DNA of 11,957 nucleotides from an uncultured Bacilli bacterium (GTDB taxonomy: Bacteria; Bacillota_I; Bacilli_A; RF39; UBA660), in NCBI GenBank assembly GCA_944363865.1, contig CALVVN010000030.1, forward strand, positions 1 through 11,957, read 5' to 3'. The number at the start of each line of letters is the position of its first letter. Position 1 is the first letter of the stretch. Positions 1 through 6,838 of the stretch are shown here, piece after piece. Made by a program: the position numbers and the translations under genes. A model generated the notes under the pieces. That model was not told where the DNA came from, made no database searches, and worked only from the letters and a program-made list of their open reading frames with translations.

Positions 1-1565
1 TTCTTAAAAAACCGAGTTTAGATGCAAAAGTAAGAGTAATAACTGAACAAGAACTAAGAATTATTGTCGGTAAAGACAAAGAAAGTTTAACTTTAGGTGT
101 CAGTCCCTTGTATAAAGATTATCCATTAAAAGTTGATTTAAATGATTTATTTTCTAATCATACCGCTATATTTGGTAACAGTGGAAGTGGTAAAACATAC
201 GGAATATGTAGAATATTTCAAAATCTATTTAAAAATCAAAACGATTTACCATATAAAGCAAATTTATTTATATTCGATTCATACGGAGAATACATAAATG
301 CATTTAGAAATCTTAATGAAATAAATCCAAACTTAAACTATAAATTAATATCTACAAGTGCTAAGCAAAAAGATAAAACATTATTAGAGTTACCAGTACA
401 TTTATTAGAAATAGAAGATGTATTAAACTTACTAGATGCAACAAAATATTCACAGATTGCAATTGTAGAAAGTGCGATAGAATTAGCAAAGATATTTGCA
501 TCAAACGACCCAGAAGTAAACTCATATAAAAATCATCTTTTAGCTAAAGCGATAACATCAATTATGTATACAAACCAAACATCAGCAAAAATAAGAGACC
601 AAATCTTTGATATCGTATCTAACACTTATACTCATGAAATAAGTTTACAATCGGTAGTTCCAGGTATAGGTTTTACAAGAATATTTAGGAACTGTTTTGA
701 TATAGATTCAGAAGGTAGATTTGCTGAAAGAACAATAATAGCCGAATATATTGAAGGTTTTATACAAGAAGATAAAACGTGGAACATAAATACAGAGGAC
801 GTAAAATACGGACTAAAAGATTTGCAAACAGCACTTAATTTTACACTTTTTAGTGAAAGATATCTTTTGAATGAAGACATGTATGATGAAGCAATATCTT
901 TAAAAGTAAAATTAGCAAACCTTATTAATGGTCCATATTCAAAATATTTTACTAAAGAAAAGTATAATTCTATCACAGAGTTTATAAATGACTTAGTATT
1001 AATAAATGGCAAAAAGGCTCAAGTAATAAATATAAATCTAGAAGATGTTGATGACAGATTTGCTAGGACATTGACAAAAATATATAGTAGAATGTTTTTA
1101 AAATTCACAAAATCATTAGAACCAAGGGCAAGCTTCCCAATGCATATAATATTAGAAGAAGCGCATAGATACGTTGTTCCAAACGATGACGTTGACTTAA
1201 TTGGGTATAACATTTTTGAAAGAATAAGCAAAGAAGGAAGAAAATACGGATTAATTTTAGACTTAATAACGCAAAGACCAACAGATCTAAACAGCAACGT
1301 TATAAGCCAAGCAGCTAACTTCTTAATATTTAAAATCACTCACCCACAAGACTTAGACTACATTACAAAAATGATTCCTAATATAAGTTCAGATATTATA
1401 GAAAAGCAAAAATCACTACAGTCAGGTACTTGTGTAGCATTTGGAAGAATATTTAAAATACCAATGATTGTAAAAATGGAAAAAGCTAGTCCACCACCAG
1501 AAAGTGCAAACTGCGAGATATTTGATAATTGGATGATCAACCAAAAAAATATTAACAATTTTTAA
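1..1565 (+). CDS. HerA/DUF87-type ATPase, 5' end outside the window
   Basis: This is a HerA/FtsK-superfamily P-loop ATPase; such enzymes form hexameric rings that move along DNA. The frame is open from base 3, so the TTG at 108 is not the true start: the 35 codons before it continue the protein and resemble the end of a HerA N-terminal HAS barrel. In visible-residue numbering, Walker A is GNSGSGKT at 58-65 (bases 174-197), and Walker B is IILEEAH with acidic residues at 385-386. A GRKYG segment near 412, followed by ITQRP, matches the sensor/arginine-finger region. The C-terminus is complete (TAA). The closely matching family in low-GC Gram-positives is a stand-alone ATP-binding protein of similar length. 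A HerA can also be the motor of a SIR2-HerA or nuclease-HerA defence pair, but no partner lies to the right. The cellular role is not determined by the sequence. Confidence 0.9.
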   Translation, partial: LKKPSLDAKVRVITEQELRIIVGKDKESLTLGVSPLYKDYPLKVDLNDLFSNHTAIFGNSGSGKTYGICRIFQNLFKNQNDLPYKANLFIFDSYGEYINAFRNLNEINPNLNYKLISTSAKQKDKTLLELPVHLLEIEDVLNLLDATKYSQIAIVESAIELAKIFASNDPEVNSYKNHLLAKAITSIMYTNQTSAKIRDQIFDIVSNTYTHEISLQSVVPGIGFTRIFRNCFDIDSEGRFAERTIIAEYIEGFIQEDKTWNINTEDVKYGLKDLQTALNFTLFSERYLLNEDMYDEAISLKVKLANLINGPYSKYFTKEKYNSITEFINDLVLINGKKAQVININLEDVDDRFARTLTKIYSRMFLKFTKSLEPRASFPMHIILEEAHRYVVPNDDVDLIGYNIFERISKEGRKYGLILDLITQRPTDLNSNVISQAANFLIFKITHPQDLDYITKMIPNISSDIIEKQKSLQSGTCVAFGRIFKIPMIVKMEKASPPPESANCEIFDNWMINQKNINNF

Positions 1566-1580
1566 GTTAATATTTTTTAT
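1543..1580. terminator. Bidirectional terminator between convergent genes
   Basis: A perfect 13-bp inverted repeat (1544-1556 with 1566-1578) encloses a 9-nt loop. The outer part of each arm is an A6/T6 tract, so both strands end in a U-run. It overlaps the last codons and stop of the ATPase gene (stop at 1563-1565) and the stop codon of the sortase gene (1577-1579), and can serve both. Confidence 0.8.
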
Positions 1581-3154
1581 TGAACTAATTTTGCATGTAA
1601 TACAAGCCTTCCATTATCATTTCCTGAACAAGTAGATAAAGTTAAAACAAAATCATCTTCATCCACTTTGACACCAAAATTATAAACACTACGACTTTTT
1701 ATTAAGTCCACAAATTCCAAAAAGTCTTCATCATCAAAGAAATCTACTTTTATATAATCAGTTGTATAAGGAGTTTTATATATACTGAATACTTGCCATT
1801 TCATTTCTACGCCCAAGGTATTAAAAGTTATAAACATATTTTCATCGTTTTTATACCATGAACTTTTGATAGTCTGCCTTAAATCTCCAAACATATATCC
1901 ACTGAGTAATGCATGTCCATATATCACAGTATTTTTGTTTAAATTGGTAGGATTATTTCTATAATCCATAAAAATCCAACCATTTGCAGTTCTATTACCA
2001 TAAAAATCTCTATTTAAATAATAATCATTATCGTCAGATTGTGTTACAGGATAATTAATTTTTGTATTATTAACAGAAAGCCATCCAACAGTATCATCAT
2101 TCATTTCCACTAAAGTTTTTAAGTTGGTAGGAATATTTGCATAAGGATTAATATCTTCCTCCACTTCTTCATCAGATGGAAGTACTGGTGACTCTTCTCC
2201 ATTATCAACAATTATTTCACTTATAGTTTCATTAGTAGATAAACTATTCATAATAGAATTAGAATTAAACCATGTTACATAATCATTGTAACTATTTGAT
2301 ATTAATAAAACAAATGCTAAATATAGAATAATTGCGGAACAAACTTTTAAATTACTATAGGTTAGTTGTTTAAACAAATTATTTTTAACAAAATCATCCG
2401 AAAAAACAAATTTAATTTCTCCTTTAAACTTTTTATATTTCTTATTTAATTCCTTTAATTTTTTTATATCATTATTTAATAAATCAAGGTTATTTTCATT
2501 TTGGTGAATTAGAATAATATAAGAATTAGAGCCTAAAATATCTAATAACTTCTCAACTATACCGCTTTCATATTCATAAATATGAATTAATTTTAAATGT
2601 TTATTAATTTTTAAAAAAAGTTCAAAATCTTTCAAAGTATCAACAGTTACTTCAATATTTCTCTTATAGTATATATTCTTCATATCTTTTAAATTATTTA
2701 ATTCTACAAATAATTTAGAAAACTTTTCTTTAAACGAAAAATACACATTTACATTTTTAACTGTAAAAGAATGAACAAAGTTTTCTGGCATAAAATAACA
2801 AGTAATTGAAGATAAATACTTAACTTTTAGTAATTTTTTGTATGTTTGATAAGTTAAAGATTCGCTGCTTTTAATAACAATATTTTTACTACAATTAAAA
2901 TCATTGATTAAATCTATATATTTATTAAAAGTTATTTCATTATCATATACAAAATTCCCGTCAAAATCATACTTAACATGTTTATTTATTGTCTGTTTAA
3001 CTTTGTCCTTATTTTTAAGTACATATGAAAAAGAATATAATAATTCATTATTATATAGATTATTTGAATTTATAAAATTACTTAAATTTTTGGTGCTTTT
3101 TTCATAAGAAAAAAACAAAGCATCAGTAGAAAAACTAATTTTAAGCAATTCCAT
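1577..3154 (-). CDS. srtB: Class B sortase with a long N-terminal cytoplasmic domain
   Basis: The C-terminal part (about residues 340-525) is a class B sortase, a membrane transpeptidase that cuts a sorting signal and links the protein to peptidoglycan. Visible landmarks are DYYLNRDFYGN (377-387), the catalytic histidine in IYGH (His414), the catalytic cysteine in TLSTC (Cys509) and the conserved arginine Arg516. A single membrane segment lies at about 272-288, followed by an acidic stalk (319-335). Residues 1-265 precede the membrane helix, have no signal peptide, and alternate helix-like and strand-like stretches that I do not recognise. Ordinary SrtB proteins are about 230-260 aa with the anchor at the very N-terminus, so this one is about twice the usual size. 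The start is supported by an AGGGTG ribosome site and an extended -10. It is divergent from the NPKTG protein gene, its likely substrate. Confidence 0.93.
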   Translation of the reverse strand: MELLKISFSTDALFFSYEKSTKNLSNFINSNNLYNNELLYSFSYVLKNKDKVKQTINKHVKYDFDGNFVYDNEITFNKYIDLINDFNCSKNIVIKSSESLTYQTYKKLLKVKYLSSITCYFMPENFVHSFTVKNVNVYFSFKEKFSKLFVELNNLKDMKNIYYKRNIEVTVDTLKDFELFLKINKHLKLIHIYEYESGIVEKLLDILGSNSYIILIHQNENNLDLLNNDIKKLKELNKKYKKFKGEIKFVFSDDFVKNNLFKQLTYSNLKVCSAIILYLAFVLLISNSYNDYVTWFNSNSIMNSLSTNETISEIIVDNGEESPVLPSDEEVEEDINPYANIPTNLKTLVEMNDDTVGWLSVNNTKINYPVTQSDDNDYYLNRDFYGNRTANGWIFMDYRNNPTNLNKNTVIYGHALLSGYMFGDLRQTIKSSWYKNDENMFITFNTLGVEMKWQVFSIYKTPYTTDYIKVDFFDDEDFLEFVDLIKSRSVYNFGVKVDEDDFVLTLSTCSGNDNGRLVLHAKLVQ

Positions 3155-3174
3155 ATAATCACCCTGTTATTATA

Positions 3175-3183
3175 ATAATAGCA
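3175..3183 (-). promoter_or_regulatory. Extended -10 promoter of the sortase gene
   Basis: On the minus strand this reads TGCTATTAT, an extended -10 (TGn plus TATTAT), about 20 bases upstream of the ATG, leaving a leader just long enough for the AGGGTG site at 3160-3165. No good -35 hexamer is visible. Confidence 0.55.
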
Positions 3184-3251
3184 TAAATTAAACAAAAAAA
3201 GAAATTATTTATGTAAAATATTTAAAAAAAATATTTAAAAAATAAAAAATG

Positions 3252-3280
3252 TGATATAATATAGTTAATAATAAAGGAGG
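3252..3280 (+). promoter_or_regulatory. Extended -10 promoter and ribosome site of the NPKTG protein gene
   Basis: TGATATAAT (3252-3260) is a consensus extended -10. It is followed by a strong AAAGGAGG ribosome binding site at 3273-3280, six bases before the ATG at 3287. The -35 region is only A/T-rich. The promoter lies about 70 bp from the divergent sortase promoter, so the two genes could share upstream control. Confidence 0.65.
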
Positions 3281-3286
3281 ATTTAG

Positions 3287-4411
3287 ATGAAAAAAGCAAA
3301 AAGGCTAGTTATTATGACATGTATTTTAATAATTGGGTTAATAAATCTACCAATATTAAATGCTGCAAATAATAGACTAGAAATTGTTCAAAAAGCGAAA
3401 CAGTATTTATTTAAAACTTCAGAAGGAGAAATTGTTGGGTCATTAAGACAGGAAATAGTTGAGCAAGATTTAGTTAATGGCAATATAACTATTGAATTAA
3501 CTTTAAATAATGCGCAAAGCTCTGAAATAATATACATATTAAACGGATCAAATGAAGAAGCAACTATTAATAGTTTTAAAGAATTGACTGAAGATGTATT
3601 TACTAATCTTGGTACAGAATACACTAAAATTAGTTCAATATTAGTATCTGATACACTAATTACTAAACCATTTGCACAAACTATTACAGAAGTTGCAAAA
3701 GGTTTAGATGAATTAAAAAGTGTGAGTGTAACTACAGGAGCAACTGTTAATCAAGCAGTAGAAGAGGCATTAAGTTCATTTAGTACTGATACTGATAACA
3801 AGATTTTAATAGTTGTTGACACAACTAATGATGCAGCAACTTTAAAGTCACAAATTACAGCAGATACTAGTGATACAACGTTGATATTATACACTAATGC
3901 TACCGAAACCGTTGAGAATGCAATAAGTGTCTCAAGTGTTGAGGAAACTAATAATGCAATTAATAGCACATTGATACCAGCTAAAAATGGCACGAGCATT
4001 ACTATGCCGATAGCAACATACATTGTTGAAAACTTTGACATTGCTTTAGTTGACAACCCTACAAATGCTATATTAGATGAAACAACAAAGGCAATACAGT
4101 GGAATGTTGGAAATGTAGCTCCAAACCAAGTAGAAAAAATTAGATATAGTCTAAGTCTAAAATCGGTGATTGATGATAGTTTAATTGGTTTAGATCTAGT
4201 TATAAATGAGGCTCCAACAATTATATTTAATGGAAACACAGTTCAGAATACTGACGCTAATCAATGTAGCCCAATTATTAGAATTTTGAATGAAGCTATT
4301 GATAATCCAAAAACGGGTATAGCAAATTATATTATATTCGGTTCTACATTATTGGCAATTGGAACGATAACTTATATTATTTCAAAAAATCAAAAAGTAA
4401 AGACATTATAA
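3287..4411 (+). CDS. Secreted vWA-like surface protein with NPKTG sorting signal
   Basis: A cell-wall-anchored surface protein. Residues 1-27 form a Sec signal peptide (basic MKKAKR, hydrophobic core, likely cut near LNA-AN). Residues about 78-205 have a von Willebrand factor A pattern: strand IIYILNGSN, the TTGAT loop followed by a helix (149-162), and strand ILIVVDTTND. The metal site (MIDAS) is degenerate, because DxSxS is replaced by N-G-S-N-E at 86-90. Residues about 240-310 look like a beta-sandwich of the type that follows vWA in pilin-like adhesins. The C-terminus has NPKTG (340-344), a hydrophobic helix (347-366) and a short basic tail, a complete sorting signal. NPKTG is the class B-type motif known from Bacillus anthracis IsdC. 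The divergent neighbouring sortase is the obvious enzyme. Binding partner unknown; adhesion or a pilus-like role is inference. Confidence 0.88.
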   Translation: MKKAKRLVIMTCILIIGLINLPILNAANNRLEIVQKAKQYLFKTSEGEIVGSLRQEIVEQDLVNGNITIELTLNNAQSSEIIYILNGSNEEATINSFKELTEDVFTNLGTEYTKISSILVSDTLITKPFAQTITEVAKGLDELKSVSVTTGATVNQAVEEALSSFSTDTDNKILIVVDTTNDAATLKSQITADTSDTTLILYTNATETVENAISVSSVEETNNAINSTLIPAKNGTSITMPIATYIVENFDIALVDNPTNAILDETTKAIQWNVGNVAPNQVEKIRYSLSLKSVIDDSLIGLDLVINEAPTIIFNGNTVQNTDANQCSPIIRILNEAIDNPKTGIANYIIFGSTLLAIGTITYIISKNQKVKTL

Positions 4412-4430
4412 TATAAGATGGAAATAATCT

Positions 4431-4460
4431 AATCACGTTTAAAAAGCGTGGTTTTTATTT
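4431..4460 (+). terminator. Terminator of the NPKTG protein gene
   Basis: AATCACG (4431-4437) pairs with CGTGGTT (4447-4453), 7 bp with one G-U pair and a 9-nt loop, followed by TTTTATTT. It starts 20 bases after the stop codon. Confidence 0.8.
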
Positions 4461-4463
4461 AAT

Positions 4464-4494
4464 GACAACTTAATATATAGGTTGTCTTTTATTT
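4464..4494 (+). terminator. Second, tandem terminator
   Basis: GACAAC (4464-4469) pairs with GTTGTC (4481-4486) and is followed by TTTTATTT. It lies 10 bases after the first terminator and would catch read-through. Confidence 0.6.
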
Positions 4495-4619
4495 CATTAA
4501 ACTTGCCCCGCTTATTCTTAGTGATAGATCTAATCAAATTCAGATTTTGACATTGCATACTTAACTTGTAATTTTTGGTTATTTTATTAATTAGATAAAG
4601 TTTTTTAAGTAATCAAAAT

Positions 4620-4658
4620 AAAATATCATTTCTTGTTAAGAAGTGATATTTTAATTGA
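4620..4658. terminator. Long bidirectional terminator-like hairpin
   Basis: A 15-bp stem (4620-4634 with 4638-4652, one G-U pair) has a 3-nt GTT loop and T-rich flanks on both strands. It could stop transcription from either side between the convergent units. Confidence 0.65.
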
Positions 4659-4713
4659 CAATCATTATTTAACCGTTTATTAAAAATTAAAATTCAAAAA
4701 TAATCAATAGACT

Positions 4714-4754
4714 AAACAATAAATATTAAATAATTTGCTAAATATTTATTGTTT
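4714..4754 (-). terminator. 14-bp hairpin after the thioredoxin-like gene
   Basis: A perfect 14-bp inverted repeat (4714-4727 with 4741-4754) with a 13-nt loop begins 23 bases past the minus-strand stop at 4777. The stem is almost all A/T and ends in only TTT, so it is a weaker terminator candidate, or a 3'-end stabilising hairpin. Confidence 0.5.
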
Positions 4755-4776
4755 CAAATTTGTTTATAATACATTT

Positions 4777-5283
4777 TTAATCATAAATGAGATAACTATC
4801 AACAATAACATTAAAATCATTTACTGTTATTGTTCTATTTTCTGAATCAATAATTTTCTCTGCCTTTCCATCTTTAATATAAATTAACATTGGTACAGAA
4901 TTAATATCATCACTTAAATTATTAAAAAAGTTTTTTAATGCATTAATACTTTCGTCTTCTGGAACATTTCCAACATTCATGTAATAAAAATAATCATTTA
5001 ATTCATCCGCATTTACCCTTTTTAAAATATCGTTATCTAATTCAAAATTTGAATTATTAGCAATATATAGTATTGCCACACTCGTTTCAGACATTGTCGC
5101 TTCAAGATCACTTAGAGTTATTTCTTGAACTGAATCCACCATTGGACTTATATCATTGCTTATTTTATAAGTTTTAATCCATGAATTTATATAAATTGTT
5201 ATAATTACAGTTATGATAAAAATAACTATTACTATGATATAATTCTTTACTGGTATTACTTTTTTTTCACTTATCTTACTCAT
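4777..5283 (-). CDS. Membrane-anchored, cysteine-free thioredoxin-like protein
   Basis: A 168-aa protein with one N-terminal membrane helix (about residues 14-33) and an outside-facing domain of about 130 residues. The pattern is thioredoxin-like: strand SVAILYIANN (68-77) where the active site would follow, then SVPMLIYIKDGK (129-140), with Val-Pro in the place of the cis-proline loop, and a final helix. No cysteine occurs anywhere in the protein, so a CxxC redox role is excluded. It may act as a binding or chaperone-like domain at the membrane; this is inference. It starts with a good AGGAGG site (minus strand, 5290-5295) only 26 bases after the queG stop, so it is very probably co-transcribed with queG. 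Confidence is high that it is a gene and moderate for the fold. Confidence 0.75.
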   Translation of the reverse strand: MSKISEKKVIPVKNYIIVIVIFIITVIITIYINSWIKTYKISNDISPMVDSVQEITLSDLEATMSETSVAILYIANNSNFELDNDILKRVNADELNDYFYYMNVGNVPEDESINALKNFFNNLSDDINSVPMLIYIKDGKAEKIIDSENRTITVNDFNVIVDSYLIYD

Positions 5284-5309
5284 TGAATACCTCCTACACT
5301 AAAATATTA

Positions 5310-6206
5310 TCATAAATCTATTCTTTTTTCTTTTTTTTTTTTATAAATATTAATGTTTCTTTCAAAAACATTTCTTCCACGCCAGGAAAAAGCATAATTT
5401 TTATATTTATTATTAAATTCCCTATTACTCATATGCTTATAATTTTTTATATCTATTAGTACTCTCTCATCATCATAAACAGCAACTTTTTCATTGTGAG
5501 GGCAAACTTCTGCACATATGTCACATCCAAAAACACATTGATTTATAAAACTCTCTTCTCTACTCGTTATATTCTTTTTCTGATTTATATAACTAATGCA
5601 ACTCTTTCCATCAAACATACCATTACTTTTAATCGCTCCACTCGGACAACTATTTATACATTTCTCACATTTTAAACATTTCCTGTTATTTGTTTTATCA
5701 TATTTAAATAGTGCATCGGTTAATATTACTCCTATAAAAAAATATGTACCATAATCTTCATTAATTAACAAATGATTCAAACCATAAAAACCTAAACCAG
5801 CTTTATATGCTAAATACCTTTCATCTAATTCGTTATTATCAACACATATTTTGGCTTTAAAACCAAGTTTTAATAAAAAATCGGAAACAACCTCTAATTT
5901 ATTTTTAAGAACGATATGATAATCAGCATCACAAAAACTAGATGCTACGTAAGCATAATCACTTTTAGCATCACTTGAATACCTTTTATATGGCATAAGT
6001 ACAACTATTGCAGAATTAAACAAATTATTATTTTTAAAGGTTTTATCATCGATATTTCCAACTTGAAATTCAGTTTTATACTCATATTTATGTTGCAAAT
6101 AGTACGATTCTTCTAACTCCTTAAAATATTCTAATTTAACAAATCCAATTTTTGATATTCCTTCTTTTTTAAATAACTCAATAATTTCATTTCTCATGAG
6201 TAACAT
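5310..6206 (-). CDS. queG: Epoxyqueuosine reductase QueG
   Basis: Catalyses the last step of queuosine synthesis, reducing epoxyqueuosine in the wobble position of tRNAs, with cobalamin and two 4Fe-4S clusters. The cluster cysteines are visible: CxxCxxCxxxCP at Cys177/180/183/187, a lone Cys203 in the DGKSCISY segment, and CxxxCxxCxxxCP at Cys224/228/231/235. Upstream, VDNNELDERYLAYKAGLG (122-139) matches the substrate-site region with its conserved aspartate (Asp123). At 298 residues it is the short form without the C-terminal HEAT-like repeats. The start is uncertain: Met1 (6206) and Met4 (6197) are both possible, and neither has a Shine-Dalgarno sequence. An extended -10 lies only about 19 bases upstream of Met1. 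The C-terminus is very basic, encoded through a run of 12 T on the plus strand (5331-5342). The stop TGA is followed directly by TAA. Confidence 0.93.
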   Translation of the reverse strand: MLLMRNEIIELFKKEGISKIGFVKLEYFKELEESYYLQHKYEYKTEFQVGNIDDKTFKNNNLFNSAIVVLMPYKRYSSDAKSDYAYVASSFCDADYHIVLKNKLEVVSDFLLKLGFKAKICVDNNELDERYLAYKAGLGFYGLNHLLINEDYGTYFFIGVILTDALFKYDKTNNRKCLKCEKCINSCPSGAIKSNGMFDGKSCISYINQKKNITSREESFINQCVFGCDICAEVCPHNEKVAVYDDERVLIDIKNYKHMSNREFNNKYKNYAFSWRGRNVFERNINIYKKKKEKRIDL

Positions 6207-6224
6207 GGTAACACAAAATTAAAA

Positions 6225-6233
6225 ATAATACCA
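6225..6233 (-). promoter_or_regulatory. Extended -10 promoter of the queG operon
   Basis: The minus strand reads TGGTATTAT, a near-consensus extended -10. A start about 6-8 bases downstream would leave a leader of only about 12 nt before Met1 and no Shine-Dalgarno site. No convincing -35 hexamer is seen. No preQ1 riboswitch-like structure fits in this short leader. Confidence 0.5.
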
Positions 6234-6294
6234 TAGTTGATTTTTGTTTACTTTAATAACATATATCTAATTAGATTATTTTTTACTTTTATTA

Positions 6295-6300
6295 TATAAT
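6295..6300 (+). promoter_or_regulatory. -10 of the membrane protein/methyltransferase operon
   Basis: A consensus TATAAT lies 36 bases before the ATG at 6336. The -35 region is A/T-rich and not convincing. A GAAAGGAA ribosome site precedes the start codon. Confidence 0.45.
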
Positions 6301-6335
6301 TAATACAAGAATTAGTAAAAAAGAAAGGAATAAAT

Positions 6336-6821
6336 ATGATTATTGTTATAGAATGTATAATACTATGTGCATTATTTACTATTATGGTATACATTATGTC
6401 TAGAAATCCAATAAAGACATTGTACAATTACCCGCCTAAAATACAAGAAAGAGTCAAGTCATTAAGTGAATATAAAGATAAAATTCCAACAAAAAATGAT
6501 AAAATACTTGCTAAAAGTTTAGTTTCAATATTTATTATAATTATTATTAGTTTAATATTGAGATATATAAATGGATATACAACATTTAAAGAAGGATTTG
6601 GATATGGCTTATTAATATGGACAATTGTAAATATATATGATGCTTTAGTCATAGATATTTGCTGGTTTTGTCAATCAAAGAAGTTTGTATTTAAAGGAAC
6701 TGAAGATATGACAAAAGAATATCACAACTACTGGTTTCACATCAGAGAAAGTTTAAAAGGTGAATTAATAGCTTTAATAATTTGTTCATTAGTTGGTTTA
6801 ATTATACAATTTATTCTTTAA
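6336..6821 (+). CDS. Conserved four-helix membrane protein, function unknown
   Basis: A 161-aa integral membrane protein with predicted membrane helices at about residues 3-22, 58-76, 88-110 and 143-161. A polar loop after helix 1 contains NPIKTLYNYPP (24-34), and the loop after helix 3 contains ICWFC, GTEDM and EYHNYWFHIRE (about 108-138). From memory, these motifs mark a conserved membrane protein family in low-GC Gram-positives, sometimes labelled ABC permease, though nothing here resembles a transporter permease. The first helix may act as an uncleaved signal anchor. It has a GAAAGGAA ribosome site and is followed after 17 bases by the methyltransferase gene, so the two are probably one operon. 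The conserved His, Trp and Arg residues in the loop hint at a ligand or metal site, which is speculation. Confidence 0.8.
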   Translation: MIIVIECIILCALFTIMVYIMSRNPIKTLYNYPPKIQERVKSLSEYKDKIPTKNDKILAKSLVSIFIIIIISLILRYINGYTTFKEGFGYGLLIWTIVNIYDALVIDICWFCQSKKFVFKGTEDMTKEYHNYWFHIRESLKGELIALIICSLVGLIIQFIL

Positions 6822-6838
6822 TTTGAAAGGAATAGAAC

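Larger units (their letters stand above)
4412..4776. other. Non-coding block between convergent genes, rich in hairpins
   Basis: This stretch has no plausible gene on either strand. It holds at least four inverted repeats (4431-4453, 4464-4486, 4620-4652 and 4714-4754), most of them terminator-like, between the plus-strand surface-protein gene and the minus-strand queG operon. The bases between the hairpins show nothing I recognise. Confidence 0.7.

Noticed and set aside
4412..4776. Small RNA or short gene in the hairpin-rich gap
   Set aside because: No promoter-like pair or coding frame with a ribosome site was found; the hairpins are accounted for by termination of the convergent genes.
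5310..5312. TGA as tryptophan (Mollicutes code 4)
   Set aside because: All long genes read through with TGG tryptophans only. The queG TGA stop is followed directly by TAA, so it does not discriminate by itself, but nothing requires reassignment.
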